From an uncultured Collinsella sp. (lineage in GTDB: Bacteria; Actinomycetota; Coriobacteriia; Coriobacteriales; Coriobacteriaceae), in NCBI GenBank assembly GCA_900552155.1, contig URYU01000124.1, forward strand, positions 1 to 5,240: DNA of 5,240 nt, written 5' to 3'. Every line of letters begins with the position of its first letter. The first letter of the stretch is position 1. The notes under the pieces were generated by a model. The model was not told where the DNA came from and made no database searches. It saw only the letters and a list, made by a program, of their open reading frames with translations. Shown one piece after another: positions 1 through 5,240 of this stretch. The position numbers and the translations under genes were made by a program.

Positions 1-141
1 GTGGCGGCGGCTCGCCTAGAGGGCTTGCCGCTCGTTGAGTGCATGGCCGCGGGCGCTCGCGCCTCGGCAGTGACGGTGTCGCGCCTGGGCGCTCAGCAAT
101 CGATTCCCACGCGCGCCGAAGTTGAACATTGGTTTGGTTAA
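1..141 (+). CDS. rbsK: Ribokinase, C-terminal fragment (5' end outside window)
   Basis: This is the last 46 codons of a gene entering from the left, in frame 1 and ending at TAA 139-141. The stretch around codons 27-41 reads SRLGAQQSIPTRAEV, which matches the typical C-terminal tail of ribokinases (PfkB family): an Ala-rich helix, then V-(S/T)-x-x-G-A-x-x-S-I-P-T-R-x-E-V. Ribokinase phosphorylates D-ribose with ATP to ribose-5-phosphate in the cytoplasm. The catalytic Asp and the anion-hole GAGD motif lie upstream of the window and cannot be seen. A nucleoside hydrolase follows after 30 bases with no terminator between them, so the two are probably co-transcribed and act in sequence: the hydrolase frees ribose and the kinase traps it. 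Another PfkB sugar kinase is possible, but the tail is very ribokinase-like. Confidence 0.8.
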   Translation: MAAARLEGLPLVECMAAGARASAVTVSRLGAQQSIPTRAEVEHWFG

Positions 142-160
142 ACGATAAAGACGGAGAAGC

Positions 161-164
161 GGAG
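161..164 (+). promoter_or_regulatory. Ribosome binding site of the nucleoside hydrolase
   Basis: GGAG lies 7 bases before ATG 172, with a second purine-rich GGAG at 153-156. This supports translation starting at 172. Confidence 0.7.
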
Positions 165-171
165 TAGAACA

Positions 172-1146
172 ATGGCAATCAAGAAGCTGATCCTTGATCT
201 GGATATGGGTGTGGACGATGCGATGGCGCTGGCCTATGCCATCGCGAGCCCCGAGGTGGAGCTCGTGGGCATCACCACGTGCTTTGGCAACGTGCGCGTC
301 GAGCAATCGGCGCACAATTGCCTGGCGGTGCTCGATCTGCTGGGTCGCCCCGAGGTTCCGGTGTACCTGGGTGCCGACCGTCCTCTGCAGGCAACTGAGC
401 CTTATACGCCGCCGGCGTCCACCGCGCTCATTCACGGCAAGAACGGCATCGGCGGCGCGAGCGTGCCCGCGTCGCCCTACGAGCCGGTGGGGGCGACCTC
501 GGCCGACGGCAACGCTGCGGTCGATTATCTGATCGATGCCGCGCGCACCTATGGTCCCGATCTGGTCTACGTAGCGACTGGCCCGCTCTCCAACCTGGCG
601 CTCGCCCTGGAGCGCGATGCGGCGGCAATGATGTCCATCGGCCGCGTGGTCGTGATGGGCGGCGCCCTTACCGTGCCCGGTAACGTGAGCGCGGGCGCCG
701 AGGCCAACATGGCGAGCGACCCCGAGGCAGCCGACGCGGTGCTGCGCTCGGGCCGTAAGCTCACCATGGTGGGTCTGGATGTGACGCATCGCGTGGTGCT
801 CACACGCCGCGACATTGCCGGCTGGACGGGCTCGGGCACCATGGCGGGCTGCGCATTTGCGAGCATGGTCGAGCACTACATTGGCTCGTACGAGATGAAC
901 GCACCCTACCTGGGTGGTTGTGCGCTGCACGATCCGCTGGCCGTTGCCGTGGCGATCGACCCCACGCTCGTAGGTGCGCTCGGCTGCAACCTGCGTGTTG
1001 ATCTACTGGGCGAGTACCGCGGTCGCACCATCTGCGATGAGCGCCGCCTGTCCGATCCGGACAAGAGCGCACTCGTGGCGCTGACCGTCGACGCCCCGCG
1101 CTTCCTGTCCGAGTTCAAGGCGCGCATGGCCCGCGTCCTGGGCTAA
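172..1146 (+). CDS. Nucleoside hydrolase (inosine-uridine preferring family)
   Basis: This 324-residue protein has the usual length for the IUNH family. These cytoplasmic calcium enzymes cut the N-glycosidic bond of ribonucleosides to give a free base and ribose. The N-terminal metal motif is DLDMGVDD (D9, D11, D15, D16), corresponding to the family's DTDPGxDD. Other family marks are the GN pair (39-40), an HGKNGIGG loop with H88, TGPLSNLALAL (136-146, with the metal-binding Thr136), the MGGA...GN...AEANM...DPEAA block (163-187, with E177 and N179), and the C-terminal LHDPLA with H253 and D254, where Asp is a calcium ligand. The start is set by GGAG 7 bases upstream. It directly follows a ribokinase, which fits ribonucleoside salvage. 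Leu10 and Met12 replace the usual Thr/Cys and Pro of the first motif. Base preference cannot be told from the sequence, so no rihA, rihB or rihC symbol is given. Confidence 0.95.
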   Translation: MAIKKLILDLDMGVDDAMALAYAIASPEVELVGITTCFGNVRVEQSAHNCLAVLDLLGRPEVPVYLGADRPLQATEPYTPPASTALIHGKNGIGGASVPASPYEPVGATSADGNAAVDYLIDAARTYGPDLVYVATGPLSNLALALERDAAAMMSIGRVVVMGGALTVPGNVSAGAEANMASDPEAADAVLRSGRKLTMVGLDVTHRVVLTRRDIAGWTGSGTMAGCAFASMVEHYIGSYEMNAPYLGGCALHDPLAVAVAIDPTLVGALGCNLRVDLLGEYRGRTICDERRLSDPDKSALVALTVDAPRFLSEFKARMARVLG

Positions 1147-1155
1147 GTTGTCTTT

Positions 1156-1184
1156 TTGGGACGGGCTTTTTTGACTGGTATGAT
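1156..1184 (+). promoter_or_regulatory. Candidate luxS promoter inside the palindrome
   Basis: A -35-like TTGGGA (1156-1161) is separated by 17 bases from TATGAT (1179-1184). The TG at 1176-1177 gives an extended -10. Transcription would begin near 1190, at the apex of the palindrome, so a transcript from here would carry only the right arm. The call rests on consensus matching alone. Confidence 0.45.
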
Positions 1185-1225
1185 TGGTGCGACCATTCGA
1201 ACCAGCTAAAAAAGCCCCGTCCCAA
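1156..1225. repeat. 70-base imperfect palindrome between nucleoside hydrolase and luxS
   Basis: The left arm TTGGGACGGGCTTTTTT (1156-1172) pairs with AAAAAAGCCCCGTCCCAA (1208-1225) over 17 bp with one bulged C. Pairing continues inward as CTGGT/ACCAG (1175-1179 with 1201-1205), GA/TC (1182-1183 with 1197-1198) and TGGT/ACCA (1185-1188 with 1192-1195), around a GCG apex at 1189-1191. That makes nearly 30 pairs centred near 1190. The T-runs lie on the inner side of the outer GC stem, which is not the order of an ordinary intrinsic terminator, and only TTT follows the right arm. It may still end or process read-through transcripts from the upstream operon. Confidence 0.8.
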
Positions 1226-1248
1226 TTTGACTATCGAGAGGATCTGCC

Positions 1249-1737
1249 ATGGAGCGCATCGCGAGCTTTTCCGTTGACCATCTGCTGCTTGAGCCCGGCG
1301 TGTACGTGAGCCGCATCGACCGCGATCCGGCGACCGCCGCCGCCGTCACCACCTTTGACCTACGCCTGACCACGCCCAATAAGGAGCCGGTCATGAACAC
1401 GGCCGAGTGCCACACCATCGAGCACCTGGGCGCGACGTTCCTTCGCAATCATGCCGAGTGGTCGAGCCGCATTGTCTACTTTGGCCCCATGGGCTGCCGC
1501 ACGGGCTTTTACCTGGTTGTCTTTGGCGAGCTGACGAGCGAGAAGATCTTGCCGCTCGTCCGCGAGCTGTTTGAGTTTGTCGCCGGCTTCGAGGGCGATG
1601 TCCCCGGTGCCGCTCCCGAGGAGTGCGGTAATTACCTGGACCAGAACCTCCCCATGGCCAACTGGCTCGCACGCCGTTACCTCGACCGCGACCTGGCCGA
1701 TATCGACGAGAAGCACCTGCACTATCAGCAGGCGTAA
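1249..1737 (+). CDS. luxS: S-ribosylhomocysteine lyase (LuxS)
   Basis: LuxS is a cytoplasmic metalloenzyme that splits S-ribosylhomocysteine into homocysteine and 4,5-dihydroxy-2,3-pentanedione, the precursor of autoinducer-2. It serves the activated methyl cycle. The 162-residue length is normal. The metal-binding HTIEH motif (residues 55-59) provides H55, H59 and the catalytic Glu58. Cys83 in GPMGCRTGFY is the catalytic Cys, and Cys126 in EECGNYLDQNLP is the third metal ligand, so all key residues are intact. GAGAGG at 1236-1241 lies 7 bases before the ATG and fixes the start. The gene appears monocistronic, with a candidate promoter upstream and a hairpin terminator directly downstream. 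The partner SAH/MTA nucleosidase (Pfs) is not in this window. Signalling use of AI-2 here is not shown; a purely metabolic role is equally possible. Confidence 0.97.
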   Translation: MERIASFSVDHLLLEPGVYVSRIDRDPATAAAVTTFDLRLTTPNKEPVMNTAECHTIEHLGATFLRNHAEWSSRIVYFGPMGCRTGFYLVVFGELTSEKILPLVRELFEFVAGFEGDVPGAAPEECGNYLDQNLPMANWLARRYLDRDLADIDEKHLHYQQA

Positions 1738-1766
1738 GAGCTTTATCGCCCAAAACGCGCGCATTG

Positions 1767-1800
1767 GGCGCCTTCGCTTATGTGGGGGCGCCTTTTTGTT
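1767..1800 (+). terminator. Intrinsic terminator of luxS
   Basis: GGCGCC (1767-1772) pairs with GGCGCC (1787-1792) and is followed directly by TTTTTGTT. An overlapping stem, CGCCCAA (1747-1753) with TTGGGCG (1764-1770), shares bases with it, so two alternative folds are possible just downstream of the luxS stop codon. Confidence 0.7.
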
Positions 1801-1818
1801 GATTGGTCGGGACGAGCG

Positions 1819-1847
1819 TTCAAAATCGCTCATGTTTGTTCTAGAAT
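1819..1847 (+). promoter_or_regulatory. Candidate promoter of the DUF4867 gene
   Basis: TTCAAA (1819-1824) and TAGAAT (1842-1847) are separated by exactly 17 bases, and each matches the sigma-70 consensus at 4 or more of 6 positions. The start would fall near 1854. An inverted repeat, GAGCG (1814-1818) / CGCTC (1827-1831), brackets the -35 box. Confidence 0.5.
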
Positions 1848-1872
1848 GTTCGTATCGTCACATTTACGAACA
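1847..1872. promoter_or_regulatory. Candidate operator, perfect 8+8 inverted repeat
   Basis: TGTTCGTA (1847-1854) is repeated inverted as TACGAACA (1865-1872), with a 10-base spacer. It begins at the last base of the -10 box, covers the predicted start and ends on the first base of the Shine-Dalgarno site. A repressor bound here would block transcription. TGTTCG-type half sites recall DeoR-family sugar regulators; that family assignment is inference. In RNA the same repeat could fold next to the ribosome binding site. Confidence 0.6.
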
Positions 1873-1881
1873 GGAGTGAAC

Positions 1882-2526
1882 ATGCATATCTACTCTGTCA
1901 ACGATCCCGAGTTCAAATCCTATGGCAACGTTTGGGATGACGTTTCGTCCGAGCTCACGTCGCCCGTGCTCGAGGCGCTCTCTGCCACGCCCATTCCCGA
2001 GGGCAGCAAGTACGTAGCAAGTGCGCCGGAGCTCGAGGGCGCCAAGGATGCCGACAAGCTGGGCTTTCTCATGTTTGGTGGCCGTCCCTTCCAGCTCGGC
2101 TGGTGCAACGGCCACAACACGCGTCTCAACTGCCTGGAGTACCACCGCGCCAGCGAGTTTAACCTGGGCGCCCGCGATTTTATTCTGCTCGTGGCGCATC
2201 GCTGGGAGATCGAGGACGGCAAGCTCGACACCGCGTGCGTCAAGGCGTTCCGCGTGCCGGCGGGTACGGTTGTTGAGGTCTTCAACACCACGCTCCACTA
2301 TACGCCCTGCATGGTCGACGAAGGCGGCTTCCAGGTGATGGTGGCGCTGCCGGCGGGCACCAACGGCCCGCGCCCCGAGGCCGCAGCCGACATGCCTGCC
2401 ACCGGTGACAGCTACTGCTACTGGAAGGCCGACAAGTGGGTCCTCTGCCACGCCGACAGCCCCAAGGCTGCCGAGGGCGGCTACGTAGGTCTCATCGGCA
2501 AAAACCTCGACATCGCCTGCGACTAG
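1882..2526 (+). CDS. DUF4867 family protein, function unknown (cupin-like)
   Basis: The protein has 214 residues. AGGAG at 1872-1876 lies 5 bases before ATG 1882, so this start is preferred over the in-frame ATG at 1780, which lies in the upstream terminator and would place the promoter inside the gene. I recognise the DUF4867 pattern: an opening IYSVNDPEFKSYG, a central WCNGHNTRLNCLEYHRASE (74-92), RDFILLVAH (98-106), KAFRVPAGTVVEVFNTTLHYTPC (121-143) and VALPAGTN (154-161). The His/Glu cluster H78, E86, H88, E92 together with H139 resembles a cupin metal site, and the strand-rich middle fits a small beta-barrel. A metal-dependent sugar or acid isomerase or a binding role is conceivable, but no reaction is known to me. 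There is no signal peptide or membrane segment, so it is cytoplasmic. The operator-like palindrome at its start suggests substrate-controlled expression. Confidence 0.85.
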   Translation: MHIYSVNDPEFKSYGNVWDDVSSELTSPVLEALSATPIPEGSKYVASAPELEGAKDADKLGFLMFGGRPFQLGWCNGHNTRLNCLEYHRASEFNLGARDFILLVAHRWEIEDGKLDTACVKAFRVPAGTVVEVFNTTLHYTPCMVDEGGFQVMVALPAGTNGPRPEAAADMPATGDSYCYWKADKWVLCHADSPKAAEGGYVGLIGKNLDIACD

Positions 2527-2533
2527 AATCTTC

Positions 2534-2592
2534 TGTCTCGATCTGTAACATCTAGCGGGCTAAATCGTCTCTACCTGTTACAGATTTAGACA
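2534..2592. repeat. Inverted-repeat unit, copy 1
   Basis: The left arm TGTCTCGATCTGTAACA (2534-2550) and right arm TGTTACAGATTTAGACA (2576-2592) are complementary at 15 of 17 positions around a 25-base interior. The interior contains a small TAGC/GCTA stem (2553-2556 with 2559-2562). It starts 8 bases after the DUF4867 stop codon and is followed by AACCG, as is copy 2. Confidence 0.9.
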
Positions 2593-2614
2593 AACCGTAG
2601 GGGACAGGCCTAAC

Positions 2615-2673
2615 AATCTCGATCTGTAACACCAGGCCCGGTTTTGGCGGCCTAACTGTTACAGATCGAGACA
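2615..2673. repeat. Inverted-repeat unit, copy 2
   Basis: The left arm AATCTCGATCTGTAACA (2615-2631) and right arm TGTTACAGATCGAGACA (2657-2673) again match at 15 of 17 positions around an interior of exactly 25 bases. Both arms are displaced exactly 81 bases from copy 1. The interior differs from that of copy 1 and holds its own AGGCC/GGCCT stem (2634-2638 with 2649-2653). GGCCTAAC occurs directly before each arm (2607-2614 and 2649-2656). Confidence 0.9.
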
Positions 2674-2675
2674 AA

Positions 2676-2728
2676 CCGCCCCAAACCACCACCATGGTGC
2701 CTGTCCCTTTTGTGGTGGTTTGGGGCGG
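2676..2728. repeat. Perfect 17-bp inverted repeat with 19-base loop
   Basis: CCGCCCCAAACCACCAC (2676-2692) is perfectly complementary to GTGGTGGTTTGGGGCGG (2712-2728). The loop contains GCCTGTCCC (2699-2707), whose exact reverse complement GGGACAGGC sits at 2601-2609 between the two upstream units. No T-run follows, so it is not a standard terminator, although it would fold strongly in RNA. It starts 2 bases after copy 2 ends and may be the third part of the same composite element. Confidence 0.85.
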
Positions 2729-2806
2729 CGGTATCAGAAAGTGTCAGGCGGGGGCGGCTGCTGGGCCGCCGTGTGCGAAAAGAAGTATCGGCCCGTGCCG
2801 TTGCCG

Positions 2807-2835
2807 TTGAGCGACGCGTTGTTTGCAGGGATACT
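2807..2835 (+). promoter_or_regulatory. Candidate promoter of the phospho-beta-glucosidase
   Basis: TTGAGC (2807-2812) and GATACT (2830-2835) have a 17-base spacer, each with 4 of 6 consensus matches. This would give a leader of about 30 bases. Between the repeat cluster and this promoter (2731-2806) I see only a short GGCGGC/GCCGCC hairpin at 2753-2770. I see no BglG/LicT-type antiterminator site. Confidence 0.4.
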
Positions 2836-2867
2836 GAACCTATGACAACAGCGTGCGAAGGGGTTGA

Positions 2868-4301
<1,434 letters not shown>

Positions 4302-4337
4302 GGAAGCTGAGACACTCGACTTCAGAGTCTCCTGACC

Positions 4338-4373
4338 AAGGCGCCCGGCGAGTATGTGCTCGCCGGGCGCCTT
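4338..4373 (+). terminator. Terminator hairpin after the phospho-beta-glucosidase
   Basis: AAGGCGCCCGGCGAG (4338-4352) and CTCGCCGGGCGCCTT (4359-4373) form a perfect 15-bp stem with a TATGTG loop, 36 bases after the stop codon. The T tract after it is poor (GCCGTCT), so termination strength is uncertain. A weaker GAGAC/GTCTC stem occurs just upstream, between the stop codon and this hairpin. Confidence 0.75.
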
Positions 4374-4425
4374 GCCGTCTGCGGATTTTGGGACATGCGG
4401 CCCGCTTTTTCGACCCATCTGTCGG

Positions 4426-4431
4426 TACACT
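4426..4431 (+). promoter_or_regulatory. Possible -10 box for the sensor gene
   Basis: TACACT in the context GGTACACTAAAAG would start transcription near 4438, only a few bases before ATG 4441. No convincing -35 box is seen at the right distance. If used, translation from 4441 would be nearly leaderless. Confidence 0.3.
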
Positions 4432-4440
4432 AAAAGCACT

Positions 4441-5240
4441 ATGGGTACCCGCGAGCGACATATCGGCCACGCGGCCGCCCGATCCGCTCCCGTGGCGGAT
4501 CCCAGGGGCGGCAGGCTCTTCGCCATGCCGCGATTCCTTGTTGGCATAACACATCAGGTGTACCGCCACCGCGTCTTTGCTATCGCCGGTGTCATCACCG
4601 CGCTGTTCCTCATGCTTTTGGCAGTCTTGCCGGCGCTGTTCGCCTTCGACCCCAAACTTTCTAACGCCGTGCCCGCCTATAGCGAGGTGTCCGAAGAGGT
4701 CGTGGATGCGCTCGTCCATTCGAGCTCTCTCCCGCTGCTTGTCGCCGCAATTATATTTTCGATCTGGGGCGTATCGGTCTATCTGCGCTGTTTGGACTAT
4801 GTGTTGCGCCGCCGCCTTGTTGCCATCGCCTCCATCTGCGCCCTGTGGATGATCGAAGTCATTCTCAAGTACAAGTCGTTCACGCCGTTCTATGCCACCG
4901 TGCTGTGGTACCTGTACTACGTGCCCATGACGCTCATTCCGCTGCTCTACCAGTTGTGCGGTCTGCGCCTTGCGGGCCTGGAGCAACACCGCCTGGGTCG
5001 CCGCTACTGCGCTGCGCTGTGGATTGTGGCCATCCTGCTTATCGGATTTGTGCTCACCAACGATTTTCACCAGCAGGTCTTCCGCTTTGACCGTACGAGC
5101 GACACCTGGAGCAACGATTACACGTACGGCTGGGGTTATTTCGCCGTCCTCGTGTGGACGGCCTTTGACTTCGTGGCCTTTTTTATCCTGGTTGGTCGGT
5201 CCTCGTCCTTTCGCATCCAGCGTTTCTCGGGCACGGCGGC
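4441..5240 (+). CDS. 7TM histidine-kinase-type sensor, N-terminal part (3' end outside window)
   Basis: The frame is open from ATG 4441 to the window edge (266 complete codons, no stop). After a basic N-terminus, hydrophobic segments lie at about residues 45-68, 96-116, 126-142, 149-175, 188-206 and 231-252, so at least six membrane spans are visible. The segment LTNDFHQQVFRF (205-216), followed by YTYGWGYF (228-234 region), is the hallmark of the N-terminal 7TM sensor domain of histidine kinases and related signalling proteins. The output module (kinase, cyclase or LuxR-type DNA-binding) lies outside the window, so the final function is open. The start is uncertain. ATG 4441 has no clear Shine-Dalgarno site, and codons 1-28 include rare CGA and AGG codons. 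ATG 4525 (residue 29) has purine-rich AGGGGCGGCAGG upstream and would still retain every membrane span. The ligand is unknown. Confidence 0.75.
   Translation, partial: MGTRERHIGHAAARSAPVADPRGGRLFAMPRFLVGITHQVYRHRVFAIAGVITALFLMLLAVLPALFAFDPKLSNAVPAYSEVSEEVVDALVHSSSLPLLVAAIIFSIWGVSVYLRCLDYVLRRRLVAIASICALWMIEVILKYKSFTPFYATVLWYLYYVPMTLIPLLYQLCGLRLAGLEQHRLGRRYCAALWIVAILLIGFVLTNDFHQQVFRFDRTSDTWSNDYTYGWGYFAVLVWTAFDFVAFFILVGRSSSFRIQRFSGTA
4474..4512 (+). promoter_or_regulatory. Strong hairpin between the two candidate sensor-gene starts
   Basis: GCCGCCC-GATCCGC (4474-4487) pairs with GCGGATC (4495-4501) and GGGCGGC (4506-4512). That is 14 bp with a 4-base bulge (CCAG, 4502-4505) and a TCCCGTG loop. 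The 3' arm contains most of the purine-rich ribosome binding sequence for ATG 4525, so folding could hide it. Confidence 0.55.

Noticed and set aside
16..930. 304-codon open frame on the - strand opposite the nucleoside hydrolase
   Set aside because: It is rich in His, Arg and Ala with no recognisable domain, and is antisense to a gene with all its family motifs intact.
1780..1881. N-terminal extension of the DUF4867 protein from ATG 1780
   Set aside because: It would start inside the luxS terminator, lacks a ribosome binding site and covers the promoter and operator. ATG 1882 has AGGAG at 5 bases, and the protein then begins with the family's usual IYSVNDPEF pattern.
2534..2673. CRISPR-like alternation of 17-base repeats with 22-25 base spacers
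   Set aside because: The arms alternate in orientation, only two units exist, the spacers are too short and no cas gene is present.
4398..4410. Small terminator GCGGCCCGCTTTTT before the sensor gene
   Set aside because: The stem would be only about three pairs despite the T-run, too weak to call.

Overview
The window is high-GC, codes almost entirely on the + strand, and has short intergenic gaps. Codon choice, clean Shine-Dalgarno sites and the gene set suggest a gut actinobacterium of the Coriobacteriia, with Collinsella as my best guess. The gene set is nucleoside and ribose salvage, LuxS, a DUF4867 protein, a phospho-beta-glucosidase and a 7TM sensor. The genus is inferred from sequence style and was not tested.

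Layout: (1) 1-141 is the C-terminal end of a ribokinase. It is followed after 30 bases by a nucleoside hydrolase (172-1146), so the pair looks like a nucleoside-to-ribose-5-phosphate salvage operon. (2) The gap 1147-1248 is filled by a 70-base imperfect palindrome (1156-1225) that also holds a candidate promoter for luxS (1249-1737). luxS ends in a hairpin terminator. (3) A DUF4867 protein (1882-2526) of unknown function follows. It has its own promoter and a perfect 8+8 inverted repeat placed over the expected transcription start and touching the ribosome binding site. (4) The gap 2527-2870 holds a repeat cluster: two inverted-repeat units spaced exactly 81 bases apart, then a perfect 17-bp hairpin. 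(5) A GH1 6-phospho-beta-glucosidase (2871-4301) has its own promoter and a 15-bp hairpin terminator. (6) From 4441 (or 4525) to the window edge runs the N-terminal membrane part of a 7TM histidine-kinase-type sensor, cut off by the end of the window.

Apart from the ribokinase/hydrolase pair the genes look like separate transcription units, each with its own promoter-like sequence and mostly with its own terminator. The enzymes are recognisable housekeeping or catabolic families. The least explained parts are the intergenic structures (1156-1225, 1847-1872, 2534-2728, 4474-4512) and the DUF4867 protein. I saw no tRNA, rRNA, CRISPR array or transposase gene.
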